Position numbers and translations under genes: made by a program. This document shows, piece after piece, positions 34,614 through 43,241 of a stretch of DNA of 64,000 nt (its first letter is position 1; each line of letters begins with the position of its first letter). Below the pieces are notes generated by a model. It did not search any database. It was not told the DNA's origin and worked only from the letters and a program-made list of their open reading frames with translations. The stretch is from Spirosoma sp. 48-14 (GTDB taxonomy: Bacteria > Bacteroidota > Bacteroidia > Cytophagales > Spirosomataceae), in contig NZ_MKUD01000020.1 in assembly GCF_001898575.1 (NCBI RefSeq), forward strand, positions 1-64,000, given 5' to 3'.

Positions 34614-35639
34614 TTAACTAATCAGAACAGATTTATACAAATCCAGATTCTTGATCACTTCACCGGTACCCTTCACAACGGCTTTGAGTGGATCATCGGC
34701 TACGTGAATTGGTAGTTTGGTTTTCGCTCCCAGCCGCTTATCCAGACCATGCAACAATGCCCCACCACCCGTCAGGTGAATACCATTGGTGTAAATGTCG
34801 GCTGACAGCTCCGGTGGCGAAATCTCGAGGGCTTTCATAGTAGCCTCTTCAATCTTCGAGATCGACTTATCGAGTGAGTAGGCGATTTCGCTGTAGGTAA
34901 CCTTGATTTCTTTTGGGATACCCGTCATCAGGTCACGACCCCGGATTTCATAATCGGCTGGAGGATTGTCGAGTTCAGGCAGGGCTGAACCAACTTCCAT
35001 TTTGATTTGCTCGGCCGACCGTTCACCAATGAGCAGGTTGTGTTCCCGACGCATGTAATCGACAATGTCCCGTGTAAAGACGTCGCCCGCAATCCGGATC
35101 GACTGTTCACATACGATACCAGAAAGGGCGATTACGGCAATCTCAGTAGTGCCACCGCCGATGTCAACAATCATCGTACCGTTGGGCTGGGTGATGTCGA
35201 TACCGATACCGATGGCTGCGGCAATCGGCTCATGTACCATATACACTTCCTTAGCCCCGGCATGCTCAGCAGAGTCTTTAACGGCCCGTTTTTCTACTTC
35301 GGTAATCCCCGACGGAATACAGATGACCATTCGGTGCGAGGGCGAAAATAGCTTGCTGCCCGTATCGATCATCTTAATCATGCCCCGAATCATGAGTTCG
35401 GCTGCCGTAAAATCGGCAATAACACCATCTTTCAGGGGGCGAATGGTTTTGATATTTTCGTTCGTCTTTTCATGCATCTGCATGGCCTTGTGGCCAATCG
35501 CCAGCACTTTTCCGCTGACTTTGTCCATTGCAATAATCGAAGGCTCATCCACCACAATCCTGTCCTTGTGAATAATCAAGGTATTCGCTGTGCCCAGGTC
35601 AATTGCAATGTCGCTGGTTAGAAAATTAAAAAGTCCCAT
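34614..35639 (-). CDS. mreB: Rod shape-determining protein MreB
   Basis: 341 residues, the usual MreB length. Actin-like ATPase motifs are complete: phosphate 1 IDLGTANTLI, connect 1 EPIAAAIGIG, phosphate 2 MIVDIGGGTTEIAVI and the adenosine motif GIHLTGGGALLHGLDKRL. MreB filaments organise lateral cell-wall synthesis. It is the first gene of mreBCD on the minus strand, with about 175 bases of non-coding DNA upstream to the next gene. Confidence 0.95.
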   Translation of the reverse strand: MGLFNFLTSDIAIDLGTANTLIIHKDRIVVDEPSIIAMDKVSGKVLAIGHKAMQMHEKTNENIKTIRPLKDGVIADFTAAELMIRGMIKMIDTGSKLFSPSHRMVICIPSGITEVEKRAVKDSAEHAGAKEVYMVHEPIAAAIGIGIDITQPNGTMIVDIGGGTTEIAVIALSGIVCEQSIRIAGDVFTRDIVDYMRREHNLLIGERSAEQIKMEVGSALPELDNPPADYEIRGRDLMTGIPKEIKVTYSEIAYSLDKSISKIEEATMKALEISPPELSADIYTNGIHLTGGGALLHGLDKRLGAKTKLPIHVADDPLKAVVKGTGEVIKNLDLYKSVLIS

Positions 35640-35815
35640 TATAGGTTGACGCAGAACGCCTTATTACGAGTACTGATTTTTTGAAAAGTGTACAAAAATA
35701 GGGAGAATCTGACAAAATTCCCGTTCCAATCGTACGTCTGGATAAATAGTTTTTCCGGCACTCCAATAATTGGTTTGTAACGATAATAAGGCAAATCTGA
35801 GGTAAAGGCAAAACC

Positions 35816-36217
35816 TTATCCCCTCCGCATCTCAGTGCGAAGACTGTCGAAAAGCGCTATAAACTTCTGACAAGCTTGTTTCGATGAGAGTGGAATTTTC
35901 CAATAAGCTCGACGAAAACCGGGGTCTGTAGCGTCAGTGATGGCTGTTCCCTTTTGTAAAAAGAACTCGACCTGATACGCGCCCTTTCCGCTTTTGCTCC
36001 AATCCAGATGAGTTGTTTCTTGTAACGGAAAAACATGGTTGTTAATTTGAATCGCATACGCTTTGGCGAGCGGTTTAATAACCGTTGCCGACGCAGGGAG
36101 ACTTGTTTGTTGAAGGAGCATTTGCATTGTAGCCAGGGTGGCATCAATGCGCTCTTGAGCTATACATGGTCCTGTTCCGAGCGAAATAATTACCAGCGCG
36201 AAAATGATTTTTTTCAT
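35816..36217 (-). CDS. Hypothetical small exported protein
   Basis: 133 residues from ATG 36217; a GTG 21 bases earlier is rejected because the ATG gives a clean signal peptide (MKKIIFALVIISLGTGPCIA). The mature part is about 110 residues, with helix-strand alternation and basic C-terminus (FIALFDSLRTEMRRG). I do not recognise a family. It is isolated, with 175 bases to mreB on one side and a divergent promoter region to GH3 on the other. Confidence 0.6.
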   Translation of the reverse strand: MKKIIFALVIISLGTGPCIAQERIDATLATMQMLLQQTSLPASATVIKPLAKAYAIQINNHVFPLQETTHLDWSKSGKGAYQVEFFLQKGTAITDATDPGFRRAYWKIPLSSKQACQKFIALFDSLRTEMRRG

Positions 36218-36403
36218 ATGAATTGCGTTTTTTAGCACTAGATGCGCTTAATCATCAACAAGGTTGCAGACCAGTAACAATATTTGAACAATAACGTACA
36301 GCAAAGCTGATAAATCAGTAGTTGCTTCAGGCAGAAATAACCGTTTAAAAAGCCATTCTGACTAACCCGGTCATGGGCATAGTCTACAAAGTAGAATCTC
36401 CAT

Positions 36404-36411
36404 TACCTTTG
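36404..36411 (+). promoter_or_regulatory. -7 element TACCTTTG for the GH3-like gene
   Basis: TACCTTTG ends only eight bases before the ATG at 36419. A start site five to seven bases downstream would give an almost leaderless mRNA. Confidence 0.5.
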
Positions 36412-36418
36412 CAGTATT

Positions 36419-37921
36419 ATGGGTATTCGTTCGGTTGTGAGTAAGCCGTTGGCTAAGTGGGTAGTAGAACGTCAGCAAGACTGGATGTTTCGACCGGCTC
36501 AGGCTCAGCAAAACTGGTTTCAGAAATTAGTTGAAGGTGGAAAAGATACGGTGTTTGGACGCGACCACCGACTGAAAGACGTACGAACAGTTGACGAGTT
36601 TCGGCAGGCCGTTCCCGTTCGTGACTATGAAGACCTGAAGCCATACATCGAACAGGTTTTGCATGGCGATTCCGACGTTCTGTGGAAAGGGAAACCGTTG
36701 TACTTCGCCAAAACGTCGGGTACCACCTCGGGTACCAAATATATCCCGATCACGAGCGATTCGATTCCGAATCATATCAACTCGGCCCGAGATGCCCTGC
36801 TGAACTACGTGGCCGAAACGGGCAACAGCGCCTTTCTGGATAAAAAGCTTATTTTTCTTTCGGGTAGTCCCGAACTGACACAGAAAGCAGGGATCAATAT
36901 TGGTCGGTTGTCGGGCATTGTCAATCACCACGTTCCAGCCTATCTGCGCACCAATCAGATGCCCACCTACGAAACCAATACCATCGAAGACTGGGAAACG
37001 AAGCTGGAGAAAATCATCGACGAGACCTTACCAGAACCGATGTCGCTGATTTCCGGTATTCCGCCCTGGGTGCAGATGTACTTCGATCGGATTCAGGAGC
37101 GGACAGGCAAACTAATCAAAGACGTTTTCCCTGACTTTTCGCTCTTTGTGTACGGAGGGGTGAATTTTGAGCCTTATCGCGCCAAATTGTTTGAGAGCAT
37201 CGGCAAGCGCATTGATTCCATTGAGACCTACCCCGCTTCAGAAGGATTCATTGCGTTTCAGGATTCGCAGGCCGAAGAAGGTCTGTTGATGCTCCTGAAC
37301 AGCGGTATTTTTTTCGAATTTATTGCCGCTGACGAATTCTATTCGGAAAACCCGCGCCGACTGACTATTGACGAGGTGGAGTTGGGTAAAAACTATGCAG
37401 TAATCATCAACAATAACGCGGGGCTTTGGGGATATTCCATCGGCGATACGGTTAAGTTCGTGTCGCGCGAACCTTATCGCTTATTGGTAACCGGTCGGAT
37501 CAAGCATTTTATTTCAGCTTTTGGTGAGCACGTTATTGGCGAAGAGGTAGAAAAGGCCTTGCAGTTTGCCATGCAGAAGCATCCTGAAACTGAAGTGGTT
37601 GAATTTACGGTTGCGCCGATGGTTAGTCCGAAAGAAGGGCTGCCTTACCACGAATGGTTCATCGAATTTGCTACACCCCCACATGACCCAGTTGCGTTCG
37701 CAAAGGACTTAGACAATCGCCTGATCGAACTGAACGTTTATTACGATGACCTGATTACAGGCTCTATCTTACAGCCGCTCAAATTAATAGCCTTGCCACG
37801 GGGTACCTTTCAGCGCTATATGAAGTCTCAAGGAAAGCTGGGCGGCCAAAACAAAGTCCCACGCCTAAGCAATGACCGCAAAATCGCCGAGGGGTTGTTG
37901 CAGGTAGTGCAAAATGTATAA
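36419..37921 (+). CDS. GH3 auxin-responsive promoter family protein (acyl-adenylating type)
   Basis: 500 residues of the bacterial GH3 family, relatives of plant acyl-acid amido synthetases in the ANL adenylating superfamily. The ATP-binding stretch YFAKTSGTTSGTKYIPITSD is at about residues 97-116. Further landmarks are IETYPASEGFIAFQDSQ, GIFFEFIAADEFY and YRLLVTGRIKHFISAFGEHV followed by EEVEKAL. Bacteroidota members are widespread; their substrates are not known. It heads a run of plus-strand genes. In this genome the ATPase/HNH pair follows 13 bases after its stop. Confidence 0.88.
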   Translation: MGIRSVVSKPLAKWVVERQQDWMFRPAQAQQNWFQKLVEGGKDTVFGRDHRLKDVRTVDEFRQAVPVRDYEDLKPYIEQVLHGDSDVLWKGKPLYFAKTSGTTSGTKYIPITSDSIPNHINSARDALLNYVAETGNSAFLDKKLIFLSGSPELTQKAGINIGRLSGIVNHHVPAYLRTNQMPTYETNTIEDWETKLEKIIDETLPEPMSLISGIPPWVQMYFDRIQERTGKLIKDVFPDFSLFVYGGVNFEPYRAKLFESIGKRIDSIETYPASEGFIAFQDSQAEEGLLMLLNSGIFFEFIAADEFYSENPRRLTIDEVELGKNYAVIINNNAGLWGYSIGDTVKFVSREPYRLLVTGRIKHFISAFGEHVIGEEVEKALQFAMQKHPETEVVEFTVAPMVSPKEGLPYHEWFIEFATPPHDPVAFAKDLDNRLIELNVYYDDLITGSILQPLKLIALPRGTFQRYMKSQGKLGGQNKVPRLSNDRKIAEGLLQVVQNV

Positions 37922-37934
37922 TGGTTAATGAACA

Positions 37935-39275
37935 ATGAAAATAACAGGCATTGACATTGGCGAATACCGCCAGTTTAAAAATATAAAGTTTGATTTTACC
38001 TACCCGGCTGATCATCCAAAAGCAGGACAGCCGTTAGAAAAAGTATGTTTCATTGGGCAGAGTGGAACGGGTAAGACAACGTTGTTGACTATTATTTGGA
38101 ATTTCTTTCAGCTACTTGAAGATAGTTATCTTGCCATAAATAATCAAGAAATTATACACAGCAATTGGGGTAAGTTTGATTTTTTTAGTAGTCCACTCTC
38201 AATTATAATTGAAAATAAAGGTTCAGTATATTCTTATCAAACCGAAGACTTAAGTAAGTATGATAGACTTATTAATGTAAGAATAGGTATTTTAATGAAA
38301 TGGCTTGAAAATAATAATCTAATAGATACTATTAAAAATACTCAGAAGCTATCTCTATTAATAAAAGAATCTATTGCCCGAGAAGCAGATGCATTCTTAT
38401 TTGATCAAAAAAATCAGCCTCAAACTTTTTCTGATTTTATTAAAACCGATACGCAGGTTGAAAAAGAAAAGGTAGACTATGAGGGGCGTATTAGTACAGC
38501 AGGGTCTAAGAAAGTTATTTCATTAGGCGATATGCAATCATTATCTACCTGGCAGTATTTACTTAAAGAGATTGATGATTATGATGAGGCCACAGTAACT
38601 CAGATCAAAAATATTATTCAAAATACGCCTAAGGCTACTGTCACAGAGGAACTGCAAAAGTGGGTAGAGGCTGATCCGCGTATTAAGCTAGCAGAGGAAT
38701 GTCTGAACCCGATTTTAAATTACTTTTTTCTAGAATTAAATGATGGCGAGACAGGAAATGTTCCTATTACGCTACGTACTAGGCAAGGCGTTAAAATAGA
38801 TAGTTCAAATATGAGCACAGGCACACGCCAACTTCTAGCAACCGCTATTCCCATCTACAAATTTGATACAACAGACACAGTAATACTTTTCGACGAGCCC
38901 GAACGTTCACTATTTCCAGATATTCAACGTCGCTTGATCCAATATTATAAGGATCTAGCCCCCCAAGCTCAATTCTTCTTTGCAACTCACTCGCCGATCA
39001 TTGCATCCGCCTTTGAGCCATGCGAACGGTTCATTTTGTATTTTGATGAAAACGGTGAGGTGAAATGCCGAAACGGGGTAGCGCCCATTGGCGATGACCC
39101 AAATGATGTCTTACGGCAGGATTTTGGTTTGAATGAACTCATGCTGGATAAAGGATTAGAAGCTTATCAGGAATATCGCCGTCTAGGGTCATTAATCCGG
39201 CAAGAAACCGATGAGAAAAGGAAAAATGAGTTGATCGCTGATCGTATTGAGTTAGGTAATCGTTATAATTTTTGA
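37935..39275 (+). CDS. RecF/OLD-like AAA ATPase, putative PtuA-type defence subunit
   Basis: 446 residues. Walker A GQSGTGKT is at 41-48, an ABC-like signature NMSTGTRQLL at 292-301, Walker B VILFDEPERSLFPD at 316-329 and the H-loop FATHSP at 349-354. The insert between Walker A and the signature (about 60-290) is helical. The layout resembles PtuA of Septu and ATPases of retron-PtuAB systems more than housekeeping RecF or SMC. The gene is markedly more AT-rich than its neighbours. Its start codon lies within the word TAATGAACAATG, which recurs in other intergenic repeats. The HNH-like gene begins five bases after its stop. Probably an ATP-dependent sensor controlling the nuclease partner. 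Confidence 0.8.
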   Translation: MKITGIDIGEYRQFKNIKFDFTYPADHPKAGQPLEKVCFIGQSGTGKTTLLTIIWNFFQLLEDSYLAINNQEIIHSNWGKFDFFSSPLSIIIENKGSVYSYQTEDLSKYDRLINVRIGILMKWLENNNLIDTIKNTQKLSLLIKESIAREADAFLFDQKNQPQTFSDFIKTDTQVEKEKVDYEGRISTAGSKKVISLGDMQSLSTWQYLLKEIDDYDEATVTQIKNIIQNTPKATVTEELQKWVEADPRIKLAEECLNPILNYFFLELNDGETGNVPITLRTRQGVKIDSSNMSTGTRQLLATAIPIYKFDTTDTVILFDEPERSLFPDIQRRLIQYYKDLAPQAQFFFATHSPIIASAFEPCERFILYFDENGEVKCRNGVAPIGDDPNDVLRQDFGLNELMLDKGLEAYQEYRRLGSLIRQETDEKRKNELIADRIELGNRYNF

Positions 39276-39280
39276 GTTGG

Positions 39281-39871
39281 ATGCGACGAATTGATAAACC
39301 AGCCGATTCAAAAGTTCTTTCAAAGAAGTTAACATACAAAGACGGTGGAGATAATAAAAAGTTGGCACAAGCGCTTTGTGATGAACAGTTTAATATTTGT
39401 GCTTATACAGAAACGTATTTAGGTCGGGCTGATAAGAAAGATATTGAACATTTTAACCCTACGATCAAAGGTACGCTAGATGACAACTATGAAAATTGGT
39501 TTCTAGTTAAGGCGCAGTGGAATAGTGAGAAGGGTAAAAAATGGGTAGATTTTCAGCCTGTTTTATACCCGACAGCACATGACTTTGAACAACGTATTAT
39601 TTACTTCGAGGGGAATTATGATACTGCTAATCCCAATGACTTAGAAGCAACCAATCTGATCCAATTACTGAAGCTGGACGATCCTTTGCTCGCAGATACT
39701 CGTAAGCGATACATACAACGGATCAAAAGTACTATTAATTATTCTGGGAAAACTAACCAGGATTTTATTGATGATTTACTGGTCACCGATCCTGATGGTC
39801 TTTATTTCATCCGGGCCATTGAAGAAGAATTGAATGTTAAAGTCAATTTTGACTTGCTAAGAACTAAATGA
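39281..39871 (+). CDS. HNH-like nuclease, putative PtuB-type defence effector
   Basis: 196 residues from ATG 39281; an upstream TTG overlaps the ATPase stop and is not preferred. The N-terminal HNH-like region reads NICAYTETYL, DIEHFNPT (His57) and ENWFLVKAQWNSEKG (Asn81). This parallels the CxYC...IEHFxP...NLxxxCxxCNxxK pattern of PtuB/TIGR02646-like HNH nucleases. The second Cys of the first pair is Thr43 and both later Cys are replaced (Ala-Gln-Trp), so the structural zinc site appears lost while His57 and Asn81 remain. The C-terminal part (RIIYFEGNYD, NLIQLLKLDDPLLADTRKRY) is shared by a Bacteroidota subgroup. The stop overlaps the dxr start as ATGA. Confidence 0.72.
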   Translation: MRRIDKPADSKVLSKKLTYKDGGDNKKLAQALCDEQFNICAYTETYLGRADKKDIEHFNPTIKGTLDDNYENWFLVKAQWNSEKGKKWVDFQPVLYPTAHDFEQRIIYFEGNYDTANPNDLEATNLIQLLKLDDPLLADTRKRYIQRIKSTINYSGKTNQDFIDDLLVTDPDGLYFIRAIEEELNVKVNFDLLRTK

Positions 39872-41040
39872 CTGAAATTAAAAAACGACATATTGCCATT
39901 CTGGGTTCGACCGGTTCGATCGGTACGCAGGCTGTAGAGGTAATAAAAGCGCATCCCGACCAGTTTCAGGTGGAAGTGCTAACCACCAATAATAACGCCC
40001 ATCTGCTCATTGAGCAGGCCATTGACTTACAGCCTAATGTAGTGGTTATCTGCAATGAAGATCGCTACGATCAGGTCTTTTCGGCCCTCGATCCGCTGGG
40101 CATTAAGGTATATGCAGGTGCCAAAGCCATTGCTTCGGTAGTTCAGATGGATGCTATCGACATGGTCTTGACAGCTATGGTTGGCTATGCTGGTCTGCTG
40201 CCGACGATCAAGGCCATTGAAGGCGGGAAGTCGATCGCTCTGGCCAATAAAGAGACGCTCGTAGTAGCGGGTGAACTCATTACGCGGCTGGCGGCTCAGA
40301 AAGGTGTCAATATCTACCCCGTCGATTCGGAACATTCAGCGATTTTTCAATGTCTGGTTGGTGAGTTTCACAACCCCATCGAGAAAATTATCCTGACAGC
40401 CTCGGGAGGCCCGTTTCGGGGGAAAACACGGGAATTTTTATCGACGGTAACAAAGGCTCAAGCCCTGAAACACCCAAACTGGGCGATGGGGGCCAAGATA
40501 ACCATCGATTCAGCTACGTTGATGAACAAAGGGCTGGAGGTGATCGAGGCCAAGTGGTTATTTGGCCTGCGATCTGATCAGATTGAGGTAGTCGTACATC
40601 CACAGAGCATTATTCACTCGTTGGTTCAGTTCGAAGACGGGAGTCTGAAGGCGCAAATGGGATTGCCCGATATGCGTTTGCCGATCCAGTTTGCGCTAGG
40701 TTATCCGAATCGGATCAAGTCCGATTTTCCGCGCTTCAATTTTATGGATTATCCTTCCTTAACATTCGAGCAGCCCGACCGTACTACCTTCCGAAACCTG
40801 CAACTAGCTTTCGACGCGCTCGATAAAGGAGGCAATGCTCCTTGCATTATCAATGCGGCCAATGAGGTAGCCGTTGACGCATTTTTGAATGATCAGATTG
40901 GATTCCTGGAGATTTCGGAAATTATCGAAAGTTGCCTGACCAAATCTTCATTTGTGCAAAGTCCAACCTACGACGACTACGTACGTACGGATGAAGAGAC
41001 GCGCCGGTTGGCTACCGAACGAATTAAAAGTTTGGTTTAG
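39868..41040 (+). CDS. dxr: 1-deoxy-D-xylulose 5-phosphate reductoisomerase
   Basis: 390 residues. The NADPH-binding motif ILGSTGSIGTQ is at the N-terminus. The substrate/metal region is complete: ALANKETLVVAGE, VDSEHSAIFQCL, TASGGPFRG, HPNWAMGAKITIDSATLMNK and GLEVIEAKWLF. It converts DXP to MEP in isoprenoid synthesis using NADPH and a divalent metal. Its ATG overlaps the HNH stop by four bases (ATGA), so it is translationally coupled to the accessory pair. Confidence 0.96.
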   Translation: MTEIKKRHIAILGSTGSIGTQAVEVIKAHPDQFQVEVLTTNNNAHLLIEQAIDLQPNVVVICNEDRYDQVFSALDPLGIKVYAGAKAIASVVQMDAIDMVLTAMVGYAGLLPTIKAIEGGKSIALANKETLVVAGELITRLAAQKGVNIYPVDSEHSAIFQCLVGEFHNPIEKIILTASGGPFRGKTREFLSTVTKAQALKHPNWAMGAKITIDSATLMNKGLEVIEAKWLFGLRSDQIEVVVHPQSIIHSLVQFEDGSLKAQMGLPDMRLPIQFALGYPNRIKSDFPRFNFMDYPSLTFEQPDRTTFRNLQLAFDALDKGGNAPCIINAANEVAVDAFLNDQIGFLEISEIIESCLTKSSFVQSPTYDDYVRTDEETRRLATERIKSLV

Positions 41041-41200
41041 CTGTTTGCATTATATGACCTAAACATAACGTTTTAACCGTCATAACCTACTACATTTAGG
41101 TTGCCGAAGTGGTTTATCGGGCAAGCTTTCCTAAACTAAGTCGTTAAATAGTCTTAAAAGAAACCTCTCATAAAGGCCCGCCAAAGCGGTTTTTGAATAC

Positions 41201-42520
41201 ATGGAAATTTTAGTGATGGCCGGACAGCTCATTCTGGGCCTGTCCATCTTGGTTGGATTACACGAGTTAGGACACCTGCTGGCTGCCAAAGCATTTGGTA
41301 TGCGAGTTGAACAATATTTTATCGGATTTCCCCCGAAAGTATGGAGTATAAAGCGGGGTGAAACCGAATACGGGGTGGGGGCGATTCCACTGGGTGGTTT
41401 TGTGAAGATTTCTGGAATGATCGACGAATCGCTTGATACGGCCCATACCAATGCTGAACCACAACCTTATGAATTTCGCTCGAAACCAGCCTGGCAGCGA
41501 TTGATCGTTATGCTCGGCGGTATCATTGTCAATGTGATCGTAGGTATTTTGATTTTTGTAATCCTGGCCTATAAAAACGGAAATACGTATCTGGCAACGA
41601 AAGATGCGAAATACGGAATTGTTGCCTACGATCTGGCCAAAAGCATTGGCTTACAGACGGGTGATAAAATTGTGAAGGTTAATGGAAAGTATATTGTCGA
41701 TTTCAATGAGATCCGCAGTTCGGATGTGTTGTTGGGAAACAATAGCTATTACACCATAGAGCGGGGTGGTAAGCAGCTTGATATTTATATCCCGAATAAT
41801 TTTGCCGACAAGCTTATCGGGAAGAAAGGAGATACAGAGCCATTTATTGCGCCAATAGAACCGTTTAAAGTGGGTGAACTGGCACCAGGCCAACCGGCAC
41901 AGAAAGCTGGCCTTAAAACGGGCGATGTCATAACGAGCCTTAACGGTAAACCTATTCAGTTTTACCATGAGTTCGTCGAAGCGATTAAGCCATTGAAGAA
42001 TAAGCCAATTACCCTGGGTATTAACCGCAGTGGAACCCCGCTTACACTACAAATGACGACGACCCCCGACGGTACAATCGGTTTTTACCGTGAATCGCTT
42101 CTGAAACTGACCACCGAAGATTACACATTTGGGCAGGCGCTGGTAGTGGGTACCAATAAGGCTTTTCAGGTGGTTTTCGACAACATTAAAGGATTTGGGA
42201 AAATCTTCCGGGGTGATGTGTCTGCCTCTAAAGCGCTAAGCGGTCCGATCGGTATTGCCCAAAATCTGTTTGGAGGTATCTGGGACTGGAATCGGTTCTG
42301 GGCCGTTACCGGGCTTCTGTCGATGGCGCTTGCCTTTATGAATGCGCTGCCGATTCCGGCCCTCGACGGTGGGCATGCAACAATTTTAGGCTATGAGATT
42401 ATTTCGGGCCGTAAACCATCCGACAAGTTCTTAGAGGGAGCTCAACGGGTAGGTATGGTTATTTTGCTCTGCTTGATGGCTTTTGCTATTTTCAACGATG
42501 TATTTAAAGCCGTTTTTTAA
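41201..42520 (+). CDS. rseP: RseP-type site-2 intramembrane zinc protease
   Basis: 439 residues. The zinc motif His21-Glu22-x2-His25 (LVGLHELGHLLAAKAFG) lies in the first helix. Two PDZ-like domains follow (about 130-200 and 215-290, ELAPGQPAQKAGLKTGDVIT), then the C-terminal membrane segment with PIPALDGGHATILGYE, the third ligand Asp. These proteases cut membrane anti-sigma factors or signal peptides. ATG 41201. It lies 160 bases after dxr, the usual Bacteroidota order dxr-rseP. Confidence 0.93.
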   Translation: MEILVMAGQLILGLSILVGLHELGHLLAAKAFGMRVEQYFIGFPPKVWSIKRGETEYGVGAIPLGGFVKISGMIDESLDTAHTNAEPQPYEFRSKPAWQRLIVMLGGIIVNVIVGILIFVILAYKNGNTYLATKDAKYGIVAYDLAKSIGLQTGDKIVKVNGKYIVDFNEIRSSDVLLGNNSYYTIERGGKQLDIYIPNNFADKLIGKKGDTEPFIAPIEPFKVGELAPGQPAQKAGLKTGDVITSLNGKPIQFYHEFVEAIKPLKNKPITLGINRSGTPLTLQMTTTPDGTIGFYRESLLKLTTEDYTFGQALVVGTNKAFQVVFDNIKGFGKIFRGDVSASKALSGPIGIAQNLFGGIWDWNRFWAVTGLLSMALAFMNALPIPALDGGHATILGYEIISGRKPSDKFLEGAQRVGMVILLCLMAFAIFNDVFKAVF

Positions 42521-43076
42521 GAAGTTTAAACGCAAAGAAGCAACAAGCAACGCAACGAATGACAGGCGATTTAGGTCGTTCGTTGCGTACTGTCTACCTC
42601 TTTGCCTTTCACTTATACTGCTTACCGCTAGTCGACCCGCCCATGATTTTCATGCCAGTGTAACGCAGATGCAGTATAACCCTAAGGAGCGATCGTTCGA
42701 AATTAGCATTCGCATATTTACAGACGATTTCGAAAAAGCCCTCTCTGAAGCGTCGCACAGCCGAATCAATCTGGAAACGAATCCCAAAGCCGACGAGCTA
42801 ATTGAAAAATACGTCCTGTCGCACATTAGCTACGTAAATCCCCAAAAGCAGACCAAGCCATTAAAATATGTAGGGCATGAAGTAGAAGCGGATGCAAACT
42901 GGATTTATCTGGAAATGCCGTATGCTGAACCGTTTCGGGGCGGCTTGCTGAAACAAAATGTACTGATGGAGCTCTTTGACGATCAGGTCAATATGGTCAA
43001 CATCCAGTACCAGGGCCAGAAAAAAACGTTCGTTTTTCGTAAAAACCAGCCCGTTCAGGACATATCGTTCGGTTAA
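42498..43076 (+). CDS. DUF6702 family protein
   Basis: 192 residues from ATG 42498, overlapping the rseP end by 23 bases; an earlier TTG is ignored. One hydrophobic segment (about 33-48, YCLPLCLSLILLTASRP) is followed by HDFHASVTQMQYNPKERSFE, a signature of DUF6702 proteins, which often follow M1 peptidase-like genes in Bacteroidota. The rest is beta-rich with EADANWIYLEMPY and VNIQYQGQKKTFVF. Likely periplasmic; function unknown. The overlap suggests coupling to rseP. Confidence 0.75.
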   Translation: MYLKPFFKKFKRKEATSNATNDRRFRSFVAYCLPLCLSLILLTASRPAHDFHASVTQMQYNPKERSFEISIRIFTDDFEKALSEASHSRINLETNPKADELIEKYVLSHISYVNPQKQTKPLKYVGHEVEADANWIYLEMPYAEPFRGGLLKQNVLMELFDDQVNMVNIQYQGQKKTFVFRKNQPVQDISFG

Positions 43077-43219
43077 TAAATTTCTGAGTAAGTAAGGTTT
43101 GTAATCCGTTAATATTGTAGTAACAACGCTTTCCTGGCCAATTCGTCATGAGAATACAATTGGCATACGGATTGTATTAGGTTGATACGTACCTTGCCGT
43201 AGCTAACCCATTATTGAAG

Positions 43220-43234
43220 CTGCCACACTGGCAG
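43220..43234. promoter_or_regulatory. Inverted repeat upstream of lon
   Basis: CTGCCA-CAC-TGGCAG is a perfect 6-bp dyad with a 3-base centre, seven bases before the lon ATG. It could be an operator for a stress regulator or a hairpin masking the start. CIRCE-type spacing is not seen. Confidence 0.4.
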
Positions 43235-43241
43235 TGTACAT

